A stretch of DNA of 34,100 bases, taken from positions 1-34,100 of the forward strand of contig CANBSW010000034.1 of assembly GCA_947372235.1 (NCBI GenBank), read 5' to 3'. This document shows positions 18,848 to 27,805 of the stretch, one piece after another; the first letter of the stretch is position 1, and each line of letters opens with the position of its first letter. The DNA comes from Chitinophagaceae bacterium. Lineage in GTDB: Bacteria > Bacteroidota > Bacteroidia > Chitinophagales > Chitinophagaceae. The position numbers were made by a program, and so were the translations under genes. The notes beneath the pieces are model-generated. The model searched no databases. It worked only from the letters and a program-made list of their open reading frames with translations, and had not been told where the DNA came from.

Positions 18848-18856
18848 ATTGTGTAC

Positions 18857-21205
18857 ATGTTACAACGATCCCTTTTATTTATTTTTCTAACCGGTATCTG
18901 CTTTATTACAAAAAGTCAGGAAGTTCTATTTCAAACCATCAAGGGCAATGTTATTGACCGTTCGCTCAAAACTGCTTTACCGGGAGCTACGGTAGAATTG
19001 ATCGGTAATACCGGTAAAAAAACAGTGGGAGATAATACAGGTAATTTCAGATTGGAACATGTGGTGGTAGGCCGCCAATCTATCCGTATTTCTTATGTAG
19101 GATATAAAACAGTTACGCTTAATAATTTATTTCTCGAATCAGGCAAAGAGTTAGAACTGGTGGTAGAAATGGAAGAAGATATCGCTACCGGCAAAGAAGT
19201 AGTTGTAACAAGTAAACCCAACAAATCAAGGCCATTGAACGAAAGTGCCATGGTGAGTGCGCGGATGTTCAGTGTAGAAGAAACCCGCCGTTTTGCAGCC
19301 GGCATCAATGATCCTTCCCGAATAGCAACAGCTTTTGCGGGTGTTAGCGGCCATGGCGATGGCAACTCACTCATTATTCGCGGCAATGCACCCAATGGTT
19401 TGTTGTGGCGAATGGAGGGTGTGGATATTCCCAATCCCAATCACTTTGCAAGCGTTGGAACTTCGGGTGGCGGCATCTCAATTTTGAGTGCGCAGCTATT
19501 GGCCAATTCAGATTTTATGACCGGGGCATTCCCCGCAGAATATGGTAATGCTTTATCCGGTGTATTTGATATCCGTTTACGAAAAGGCAATAAAGACAAA
19601 CGCGAACATACTTTTTCTATCAGCACTATTGGCATTGATGCAGCCACTGAAGGCTATTTCAAAAAAGGATATGGGGGATCTTATCTAATTAATTACCGCT
19701 ACGGTTTTTTAACCCTCATGCAACAATTTGGTTTGAATATTGGCGATGCAGCAACTTCTTTTCAGGACCTGTCTTTCAACATTCATCTCCCCACAAAAAA
19801 ATTGGGCAGTTTTTCCATTTTCGGTTTTGGTGGATTGAGTGAACAGAAAACAGATGCGTTCAATGATTCCATCACCTGGACAAAAGACCCCTCCAAAAGA
19901 AGCGGCAAGCTGAATGCAGGAAATACAGGTGCCGTGGGTATTTCGCACAGTATCCTTCTTTCTAAAAAAACACTGTTAAAAACAATTGTGAGCTTGAATA
20001 GCTATCAATACAAACAACAGAATAACAATTATCCAAAGTTTAATACACCCTTACTGGTTACACGTGATAACCGTTTTACAGAAACAGATGTTATTGTTTC
20101 CATGGTGGCAACTCATAAATTCAACAAACATTTTTTATGGAAAACAGGTTTGTATTCCGGTGCTAAAGGATTTGATCTGCAACAGCGCGAAGCAGTAAGT
20201 AATGTTTTGAAAGACAAAGTAAAATCCAGCGGCGATACCCGTTTAACCAATTACTACACACAATTAAAATGGGACCCCAACAACCGTTTTAGTTTTCAGT
20301 TTGGTATGCATGGACAGTCATTTGCATTAAATAAAACATCCGTTCTTGAACCACGTTTTGGTATGCGTATCATGACGGGTAAAGCACAGTGGCTTTCTTT
20401 AGGCTTTGGTTTGCATTCGCAGATACAACCTTTGGGTAATTATTTTGCGCGTATCAAAGTTGGCACCGATACCGTACAACCCAATATAGGAATGGATTTC
20501 AGCCGGGCCCTGCATTATGTGCTGGGATATTCCGTTCAACTGGCACCCAACTGGAATTTGAAAACAGAAGCGTATTATCAATGGTTATACAATATTCCGG
20601 TTACAGCAGGCAAAGCCACCAATTTCAGTTTAATTAATCAGGATGATGATTATGAAATAGATGCTTTGAATAATGCAGGCAGTGGTAAAAATTATGGTAT
20701 GGAAATAACACTCGAAAGATATTGGAACGACCAGTTTTATTTACTCAGCACACTAAGTGTTTACCAATCCAAATATTTAGCTTCTGATAAAATCTGGCGC
20801 AACACCCGTTTTGCCACCAATACTTCCTGGACATTTTTAATGGGTAAGGAATGGAATATGCACACCAAACGCCCCTCTACATTTGGTATTGATCTTAAAA
20901 TGGTTTACAATGGCGGCGAACGTGTAACACCGATTGATCTTGCCAAATCTATCACACAAAAAACAACCGTGCTTGATAATACAAGGGTTTATGAACAACA
21001 ACTCGGTGCCTTCTTCCGTATAGACCTTCAGGCCGAATGGAAATTTCAATACCATAATCGTACCGGCAGTTTAATTCTTGGGGTACAAAATTTGCTCAAC
21101 CGCCAAAATCCGGTAAGCCAGTATTTTGATGTTGGTTATAACCAGGTTCGTTATAAATATCTATTGGGATTGATTCCGGTGATAGGGTATAAAGTTGATT
21201 TGTAG
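18857..21205 (+). CDS. TonB-dependent receptor with carboxypeptidase-like regulatory N-terminal domain
   Basis: Signal peptide; IKGNVIDRSLKTALPGATVELIG...; plug-like NSLIIRGNAPNGLLWRMEGVDIPNPNHF; long beta-barrel. Confidence 0.88.
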   Translation: MLQRSLLFIFLTGICFITKSQEVLFQTIKGNVIDRSLKTALPGATVELIGNTGKKTVGDNTGNFRLEHVVVGRQSIRISYVGYKTVTLNNLFLESGKELELVVEMEEDIATGKEVVVTSKPNKSRPLNESAMVSARMFSVEETRRFAAGINDPSRIATAFAGVSGHGDGNSLIIRGNAPNGLLWRMEGVDIPNPNHFASVGTSGGGISILSAQLLANSDFMTGAFPAEYGNALSGVFDIRLRKGNKDKREHTFSISTIGIDAATEGYFKKGYGGSYLINYRYGFLTLMQQFGLNIGDAATSFQDLSFNIHLPTKKLGSFSIFGFGGLSEQKTDAFNDSITWTKDPSKRSGKLNAGNTGAVGISHSILLSKKTLLKTIVSLNSYQYKQQNNNYPKFNTPLLVTRDNRFTETDVIVSMVATHKFNKHFLWKTGLYSGAKGFDLQQREAVSNVLKDKVKSSGDTRLTNYYTQLKWDPNNRFSFQFGMHGQSFALNKTSVLEPRFGMRIMTGKAQWLSLGFGLHSQIQPLGNYFARIKVGTDTVQPNIGMDFSRALHYVLGYSVQLAPNWNLKTEAYYQWLYNIPVTAGKATNFSLINQDDDYEIDALNNAGSGKNYGMEITLERYWNDQFYLLSTLSVYQSKYLASDKIWRNTRFATNTSWTFLMGKEWNMHTKRPSTFGIDLKMVYNGGERVTPIDLAKSITQKTTVLDNTRVYEQQLGAFFRIDLQAEWKFQYHNRTGSLILGVQNLLNRQNPVSQYFDVGYNQVRYKYLLGLIPVIGYKVDL

Positions 21206-21224
21206 GATTGAATTCATTTGAAAC

Positions 21225-21321
21225 TTTTTTCACCGCAGAGAGGCAGAGAACGGAGAGTTTTCGCAGAGTCGTATTTCTCTGCGTAATCTCTGCGAACTCA
21301 TGTTCTCTGCGGTGAAAAAAA
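21225..21321. repeat. Intergenic palindromic repeat family A, copy 1
   Basis: ttttttcaccgcagagaggcagagaacggagag...ctctgcgaactcatgttctctgcggtgaaaaaaa between convergent genes; about 10 mismatches over 97 bp to the copy at 33064. Confidence 0.9.
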
Positions 21322-21327
21322 CATCCA

Positions 21328-22833
21328 TCATTTTATATCTTTTATTTTCTGCAGTAATCCAGCCATCTCTTTCACTATTTCAGGATACTGAGAGGCCAGA
21401 TTTTTTTTCTCCCCCTTATCAACACTCAGATCATATAATTGCGGTTCCTTATCATTACCCAATTCTGTTGCGGTAAATTTATTATACGCCGCACCATCAG
21501 AAGGTTCAATATATTTCCATTTGCCTTTGGTGATGCTTAATGTACCGGCATGTTCTATTAAATACTCTCTGTCTTTATTTGATTGCCCCAATAAAACAGA
21601 TAATTGATTAAAACTATCCGGCGCTTCTCCCTCTTTCAAATTTTGTTTACATAATGCAGCCAGTGAAGCAAACACATCCACCTGACTAGCCAATACATCA
21701 GAAGATTTTCCCGCTTTTATCTTGGCCGGCCATTTCACTAAAAATGGAACACGCGTTCCGGCTTCAAAAATGCTGTATTTGCCACCTCTAAAAATACCCG
21801 ATGGCGTATGTCCGTTTAAATTTTCTACAGCACCATCCGCATAACCATCATCTACCACAGGACCGTTATCGCTGCTGAAAATGATCAGTGTATTATTTGT
21901 TAAGTGCAAACTGTCTAAGGTTTTCATTACTTGTCCAACAGTCCAGTCAAGCTGCAAAATCACATCACCCCTTACACCCAATCTACTCTTGCCCACAAAA
22001 CGTTGATTGGGTGCACGGGGCACATGAATATCATGCGTTGAAAAATATAGGAAGAAGGGTTTTGATTTATTTTGTTTGATATAATCTGTGGCTTTCGCAG
22101 TTAATACATCTGCAATATCTTCATCCGTCCACCTTGCTAATTTTCCGCCGCGCATATAACCAATTCGGCTAATGCCATTTACAATCGTGTTATCATGTCC
22201 TTGTGAAGTTTTCATTTTTAATAATTCAGGATTCTGTTTTCCGGTAGGTTCATTGCCAACAGGTTTTCCATAACTCACAAAAATGGAATCGTTGGGGTCC
22301 CATCCAACCACACGATGATTTTCTACAAATACACAAGGCACCCGATCGCCTGTTGCAGGAATGATGAAAGAATAATTAAAACCGATTTCCAATGGACCCG
22401 GTTTGATCTCTCCATTCCAATCCGGACCGCCTTTTGGGCCAAGCCCTAAATGCCATTTACCCACCGCTCCTGTTTGATAACCCGCCTGCTGCAACATTTG
22501 AGGCATTGTTTTTTGATCCAAAGGAATGATCAATGCAGCATCGCCCGGAGCTACACCTGTTCCGGTTTTACGCCAGGCATATTTTCCTGTTAACAATGAA
22601 AAGCGTGAGGGAGTGCAGGTTGCCGAAGTAGCATGTGCATTGGTAAAACGAATTCCCTGTGCGGCCAGTTTATCAATATTGGGTGTTTTTATTTTTGTTG
22701 CGCCATAACAACTCAAATCACCATAACCCAGATCATCCGCATAGATATAAATGATATTTGGTTTTTGTTGGGCACTTACAATAGTTGTTGAAATGAAACA
22801 CAGGCCAACACAAAATTTTTTGATAGAAAGCAT
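21328..22833 (-). CDS. Arylsulfatase-type sulfatase
   Basis: Signal peptide; IIYIYADDLGYGDLSCYGATKIKTPNID, CTPSRFSLLTGKYAWR, VGKWHLGLGPKGGPDWNG, FSSDNGPVVDDGY. Confidence 0.95.
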   Translation of the reverse strand: MLSIKKFCVGLCFISTTIVSAQQKPNIIYIYADDLGYGDLSCYGATKIKTPNIDKLAAQGIRFTNAHATSATCTPSRFSLLTGKYAWRKTGTGVAPGDAALIIPLDQKTMPQMLQQAGYQTGAVGKWHLGLGPKGGPDWNGEIKPGPLEIGFNYSFIIPATGDRVPCVFVENHRVVGWDPNDSIFVSYGKPVGNEPTGKQNPELLKMKTSQGHDNTIVNGISRIGYMRGGKLARWTDEDIADVLTAKATDYIKQNKSKPFFLYFSTHDIHVPRAPNQRFVGKSRLGVRGDVILQLDWTVGQVMKTLDSLHLTNNTLIIFSSDNGPVVDDGYADGAVENLNGHTPSGIFRGGKYSIFEAGTRVPFLVKWPAKIKAGKSSDVLASQVDVFASLAALCKQNLKEGEAPDSFNQLSVLLGQSNKDREYLIEHAGTLSITKGKWKYIEPSDGAAYNKFTATELGNDKEPQLYDLSVDKGEKKNLASQYPEIVKEMAGLLQKIKDIK

Positions 22834-22872
22834 CTTTATTTTTTATGGCTGATAAAAATAGAATTTGATTAT

Positions 22873-22986
22873 TTCAATAAGAGCAGGACAAGAAAAAAAG
22901 AGTGGAAGAGTTTTTTTCTCGTTTTTTCCTAAACTACTATATAACAGGATTATAGCACTTTAGGATATATCAAGACTCTTATTGAA
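22873..22986. repeat. Intergenic palindromic repeat family E, copy 2
   Basis: TTCAATAAGAG (22873-22883) / CTCTTATTGAA (22976-22986), both E copies continuing into ATCC on the right; inner AAAAAAAGAGTGGAAGAGTTTTTTTCTC. Confidence 0.75.
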
Positions 22987-23029
22987 ATCCAACAGCAACT
23001 TACTGTTTTATCAACAGCCTATAAAATAT

Positions 23030-24085
23030 TTACTTCCAGGCAAACTTGGGTCTAACCACCCAGCTTTTAGAATTGGGTTTTCGCAATAGAAACCATGAAA
23101 AGAAGAATATAGTAGTGCTTATGATCATGAGTATAATACTCCATTCGGGCAAAATATTTTTCAGGTTAATCAAAACCCCGTCTTCTGCAAATTTTCCAAA
23201 ACCCAGTAAGGCCGGTATCCGATACCAATAATAACAGGATACACCTGCAGCTGCAAATACTGCAATAAGTTTTGGGCGATCTTTCTCTGCCAGAACCTTG
23301 TCCCATATCAGGTAAATGATCAGTGTTACCAAACAGCCCAATAACGGCAGCTCATAGGTTCCAAAAAACTGTGAAAGGGAAACCGTGCTATTATTATCCG
23401 GCACATGAAACCAACCCCAGATAAATCCGGGTAAACCGCCAATGGTTAAAATACCGGAAATTTTATGATACACGGTTTTTGTAGCCATTGCAGGATGCAT
23501 ATTGGGTGTTGAATCAGGGCAGGGAACCGAGCAATTTACGCATTCACCGCAATGTGCATTTGGCATTGATATCAAAGTGTTGCCACCATATAATTTTTCA
23601 ACCGGATGTACAGGACAAAGAGTAGAACACCAACCACTTTTCCAGTCATAAACAAAACCCATACTAAACCCAACAGTTACTGCAATAAACAAAAGCCAGG
23701 CGGTTGCCATTCCATCGTTATTAAATATGGCATGCCGTAAGGGAACAACCGCATACAGAACAAGTATAGAAACCAATTGCAATTTTGCCTGTGTTCGTAC
23801 ACTTATTTTCATCTTCAATGAAAGATCAAAATGCCTTGGTAATAAATTGGTGATCGCTATTGGGCAAACATTTCGCCATAAGCCGGCAGCTACCACAAAC
23901 AATGCAGGTGCTATAGGAATTAAGATATTCCAGAATACTAATAAACCAATGGAAGGGAAATAAATAAGACTTAAAAAAATAGCAAGGCCAACCAGCCAAA
24001 CCACAAATTGAACAACTCTCCAAATGGTTACAGAACGGGCAGATAATTGATTGCCCGATTTAAAAGGCGTATTAGCAGCGATCAT
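23030..24085 (-). CDS. NapH/NosR-like membrane 4Fe-4S protein
   Basis: Several TM helices; GWCSTLCPVHPVEKLYG and HCGECVNCSVPCPDSTPNMHP; N-terminal VCPIAITNLLPRHF. Start ATG 24085 (or GTG 24091). Confidence 0.75.
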   Translation of the reverse strand: MIAANTPFKSGNQLSARSVTIWRVVQFVVWLVGLAIFLSLIYFPSIGLLVFWNILIPIAPALFVVAAGLWRNVCPIAITNLLPRHFDLSLKMKISVRTQAKLQLVSILVLYAVVPLRHAIFNNDGMATAWLLFIAVTVGFSMGFVYDWKSGWCSTLCPVHPVEKLYGGNTLISMPNAHCGECVNCSVPCPDSTPNMHPAMATKTVYHKISGILTIGGLPGFIWGWFHVPDNNSTVSLSQFFGTYELPLLGCLVTLIIYLIWDKVLAEKDRPKLIAVFAAAGVSCYYWYRIPALLGFGKFAEDGVLINLKNILPEWSIILMIISTTIFFFSWFLLRKPNSKSWVVRPKFAWK

Positions 24086-24137
24086 AATCACAATTTTACA
24101 GACGGCTGCAATTTATTTGAAGCAACAGAGTTAAACC

Positions 24138-24151
24138 ATGATTTAGGTCAT
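24138..24151. promoter_or_regulatory. Candidate Crp/Fnr-type palindrome ATGATTTAGGTCAT
   Basis: 16-bp inverted CATGA-N6-TCATG upstream of the minus-strand 4Fe-4S gene. Confidence 0.55.
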
Positions 24152-24434
24152 GTGAGAGAGGATTCGCGTATTTTTCCAAGCATGGAGAACATGCGTTCGC
24201 AGCGTTTTTGCAAAGAATTGTTACTCTGCGAAAATGCCCCGTTCATTGCAGCCCTGCAGTTGGAAAAAATTTGATCTGTATAACATAAAACAAATACATC
24301 ATATATAAACTCGGATCAAATTCTTCATTTTTTTATTAAAAAACAATCAAAAATCTTGCTTATCATCCCAATAACCCTTCATTTCTGAAATAATTTCACT
24401 AAAATGAGCATTGGAAAGTTAATTTAGTGTTACC

Positions 24435-27062
24435 ATGACAGCAGAGCAACAGAGGCTAAAAGTAAATGCAACAAAGAAGATTCCTTTAGAACAGTGGGGG
24501 CCCTATTTATCAGAAAGACAATGGGGTACTGTTCGCGAAGATTACAGTGAAAATGGGGATGCGTGGAATTATGTTCCTTTTAATCATTCTCATTCCCGGG
24601 CCTACCGTTGGGGAGAAGACGGCTTGGGCGGGATCTCCGATTTTTTTGGCAATCTCTGTTTTGCCATTTCACTCTGGAACGGGAAGGATGCTATTTTAAA
24701 AGAACGATTATTTGGACTTGGAAATAATGAAGGCAACCATGGAGAAGATGTAAAGGAGTTATATTATTATTTAGACAATGTGCCTTCGCATTATTACATG
24801 AAGATGTTGTACAAGTATCCGCAACAGAAATTTCCTTATGAAGAGCTGATCAGTAAAAACAAAAAACGAAGTAAGCAGGAAACGGAATATGAAATCTTAG
24901 ACACCGGCATTTTTGATAACAACGAATATTTTGATGTTTACATTACCTATGCCAAGATCAATAAAAAAGATATTGGTATTAAAATAGAGATTGTAAACCG
25001 TGGTACCAAAGCGGCACCCATTACGGTTTTACCAACACTCTGGTTCTTTAACCGCTGGCAATCGCGCGGTGCTGATAAAAAACCTTTTATCAAAGCCTTC
25101 GATAAGGAGAATAAGGTAAAAGCGGTACATGAAAGAATGGGCGCCTATTATCTCTACTACCAAAAACCGGATGATGTTTTTTTTACTGAGAACGAAACCA
25201 ATACCGAAAAATTATTCGGGAAAAAGAATGAATCTGTGTTTGTGAAAGATGCTTTTCATGATGCCGTCATTCAAAATAAAAACATACCGGCACTGCGTGA
25301 GAAAAAAAGCGGAACCAAATTTTCTCCTGTTTACAAATGCAATATTGCCGGTGGCGAAACCAAAACCATTCTGCTTCGTTTGAGTGATGTGATCATGGAA
25401 TCGCCTTTCACCAAAGGGTTTACGGATATTTTTGAACAAAGAAAACAGGAAGCCACCGAATTCTACGATGAAACCCTGCCACTAAATATTTCTGATGATC
25501 AGAAAAATATTCAACGTCAGGCACTGGCCGGTTTACTTTGGAGTAAGCAATATTATTATTATGATATTGAACGCTGGTTAACTGAGCCGGATGGCATTGC
25601 GCATGTTGGAGAAGAGCGTAACAAAGGCCGTAACCATGACTGGTTACATCTGAAAAATCAGGACATTATTTTAATGCCCGATAAATGGGAATATCCCTGG
25701 TATGCTGCGTGGGACCTTGCTTTTCATTGTGTTCCCATGGCAATGATCGATCCAACATTTGCCAAACACCAGATCTCACTGGTAATGCGCGAATGGTATA
25801 TGAAACCCGATGGGCAATTACCTGCTTACGAATGGAATTTCAGTGACGTAAATCCACCGGTGCATGCATGGTCGGCATTACAGGTTTATCAGATCGAAAA
25901 AAACAAAACCGGAAAGGGCGATATCAGTTTTCTGAAAAAAGTATTTCATAAACTCATCATCAATTTTACCTGGTGGATCAACCGTAAAGACCCTAATGGC
26001 AACAATATCTTTGAAGGGGGGTTTTTAGGATTGGATAATATTGGCGTATTCAACCGCAGCATCCAATTACACAGCGAAGCAAAACTGGAGCAGGCCGATG
26101 GTACCAGCTGGATGGGAATGTATGCATTGAACCTGATGGATATGGCTATTGAAATTGCCATGGAAGATGATGCATTTGAAGACAGTGCCACCAAATTCTT
26201 TGAACATTTTGTACTAATAGCCGAAGCCCTTAACCAGCTTGGCATGTGGAATGAAGAGGACCAGTTCTTTTATGATAAACTGGGTCTGCCCGATAATACC
26301 ACATTGCAATTGCGCATTCAATCGATCGTGGGTTTAACATCCTTGTTTGCGGTATCGGTGATCAATAAAAAAGTATTGAATAAACTGCAGGACTTTACCA
26401 AACGCATCAGTTGGTTTGAGCAATACCGCATTAAGAATAAAAAATTCTGGCCAAATGAAGAAGTAGCAGATGAAGACCTGATCCTCATCTCTCTCATCCC
26501 AAAAAATAAACTAACGGCTTTATTAAAAAGGTTATTGAGTGAAACAGAATTTTTATCGGAAGGGGGTATCAGGGCCTTATCTAAATACCACGAAAAAAAT
26601 CCTTATTCAGTAACCATCGAAGGCCATTTATATTCCATTCAATATGATCCGGGCGATTCTACTTCTGATTTTTTTGGCGGTAACAGCAACTGGCGCGGAC
26701 CCGTATGGATGCCCATCAATTATCTCATCATTAAAAGCATCAAAAAATTTGGAGAGTTTTACGGGCCTTCATTCAGTATTGAATACCCAACCGGTTCGGG
26801 TATTTATATGGAGCTGGGCCAAATAGCCAGTGAATTATCCAAACGTGTGATCAGTTTATTTGAACTGGATGAGAATAACCACCGCAAACTACATGGTGAT
26901 GAGAATGGATTTTACAGCAAACCAGAGAACAAAGACCTTGTTCTGTTCTATGAATATTTCCATGGTGATAATGGAAGCGGCCTCGGCGCCAGTCACCAAA
27001 GCGGCTGGACAAGTTTGATTGCCCAGCTGATTGGGGATACAACTACAACGATTGAGGAATAG
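24435..27062 (+). CDS. GH63-like glucosidase (MGH1-type)
   Basis: WNYVPFNHSHSRAYRWGEDGLGGISD, GEERNKGRNHDWLHLKNQDIILMPDKWEYPWYAAWDLAFHC, WRGPVWMPINYL; cytosolic, no signal peptide. Confidence 0.85.
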   Translation: MTAEQQRLKVNATKKIPLEQWGPYLSERQWGTVREDYSENGDAWNYVPFNHSHSRAYRWGEDGLGGISDFFGNLCFAISLWNGKDAILKERLFGLGNNEGNHGEDVKELYYYLDNVPSHYYMKMLYKYPQQKFPYEELISKNKKRSKQETEYEILDTGIFDNNEYFDVYITYAKINKKDIGIKIEIVNRGTKAAPITVLPTLWFFNRWQSRGADKKPFIKAFDKENKVKAVHERMGAYYLYYQKPDDVFFTENETNTEKLFGKKNESVFVKDAFHDAVIQNKNIPALREKKSGTKFSPVYKCNIAGGETKTILLRLSDVIMESPFTKGFTDIFEQRKQEATEFYDETLPLNISDDQKNIQRQALAGLLWSKQYYYYDIERWLTEPDGIAHVGEERNKGRNHDWLHLKNQDIILMPDKWEYPWYAAWDLAFHCVPMAMIDPTFAKHQISLVMREWYMKPDGQLPAYEWNFSDVNPPVHAWSALQVYQIEKNKTGKGDISFLKKVFHKLIINFTWWINRKDPNGNNIFEGGFLGLDNIGVFNRSIQLHSEAKLEQADGTSWMGMYALNLMDMAIEIAMEDDAFEDSATKFFEHFVLIAEALNQLGMWNEEDQFFYDKLGLPDNTTLQLRIQSIVGLTSLFAVSVINKKVLNKLQDFTKRISWFEQYRIKNKKFWPNEEVADEDLILISLIPKNKLTALLKRLLSETEFLSEGGIRALSKYHEKNPYSVTIEGHLYSIQYDPGDSTSDFFGGNSNWRGPVWMPINYLIIKSIKKFGEFYGPSFSIEYPTGSGIYMELGQIASELSKRVISLFELDENNHRKLHGDENGFYSKPENKDLVLFYEYFHGDNGSGLGASHQSGWTSLIAQLIGDTTTTIEE

Positions 27063-27148
27063 TGAATGGGCAATGGTGAATGGTGAATAGGGTGAATAGG
27101 TATAATGACTATTTCATCCAAATTCACCATTCACCATTGCCCATTCAC
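27062..27148. repeat. Perfect 27-bp inverted repeat (family F)
   Basis: GTGAATGGGCAATGGTGAATGGTGAAT (27062-27088) and exact reverse complement (27122-27148); begins at the last base of the upstream stop codon. Confidence 0.95.
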
Positions 27149-27200
27149 ACCCTTACAACCCGGCTTTTATACCCCTTAACCCCCTCATTCTCAGATAAAC

Positions 27201-27214
27201 ATGACCAAAATCAT
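27201..27214. promoter_or_regulatory. Candidate Crp/Fnr-type palindrome ATGACCAAAATCAT
   Basis: ATGAC-N4-ATCAT about 70 bp upstream of the 27278 CDS; reverse complement ATGATTTTGGTCAT closely matches the site at 24138. Confidence 0.55.
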
Positions 27215-27258
27215 TTCGCGGGCTGACGAAGGTTATAAACCCGGGTATCCGGACAAAA

Positions 27259-27266
27259 TAAATTTG
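27259..27266 (+). promoter_or_regulatory. Bacteroidota -7 element TAAATTTG
   Basis: Exact TAnnTTTG; lies 51.5 bp from the centre of the 27201 palindrome, but leaves a very short leader to ATG 27278. Confidence 0.4.
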
Positions 27267-27277
27267 TAAAAAGGATA

Positions 27278-27703
27278 ATGGTGTTTTTAAAACCTAGAAA
27301 AAAAGAGCCGTTGGTGCTAAACTCCGATTCACTTGTGGATCAGTTCAGGCATGAGAATGATACCTGGAAGCGGGTGCTCAGCTTTTTGACGGAAGAGAAC
27401 GTGATCCTTAAGAACCGTCTTTCTGAAATTTTACAGAGTAAGGAAGAATGCAATAATGACTTTCTGGAACAGGTAGAATATTTTCAAAATAATTTTCTGA
27501 AACAGGATGAGATCATTGGTTTTTTGAGGATGGAAGTAAGCGAGCAAACGTTTTTACTTGTTGAATCACTGATGAATAATCCGGAAGAATTAAAGCAGGT
27601 TCAAAAGAAACAAAAGCAACTTCGAGAAGAATTGGAAAATGCAGAACGCAATTTCAATAAACTCAAATTCGAGTTTAATAATTACCTCAGTCAGGCATTA
27701 TAA
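27278..27703 (+). CDS. Coiled-coil hypothetical protein (141 aa)
   Basis: Continuous charged heptad-like sequence; no signal peptide. Confidence 0.7.
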   Translation: MVFLKPRKKEPLVLNSDSLVDQFRHENDTWKRVLSFLTEENVILKNRLSEILQSKEECNNDFLEQVEYFQNNFLKQDEIIGFLRMEVSEQTFLLVESLMNNPEELKQVQKKQKQLREELENAERNFNKLKFEFNNYLSQAL

Positions 27704-27706
27704 AAA

Positions 27707-27803
27707 ATTAAAACACATAGAAACATAGGTTAAAGCCAAGGGCATATAGAACGATTACTATGTGAACTTTGTATTAACCTATGACCCTATGTGTTTCAAA
27801 AAA
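27707..27803. repeat. Intergenic palindromic repeat family B, copy 2
   Basis: aaaacacatagaaacataggttaaagccaagggcatatagaa...actatgtgaac...aacctatgaccctatgtgtttcaaa, filling the space between convergent genes. Confidence 0.9.
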
Positions 27804-27805
27804 AA

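Noticed and set aside
25212-26245. Minus-strand ORFs inside the GH63-like gene
   Set aside because: Antisense shadows of a strongly supported 875-aa CDS.
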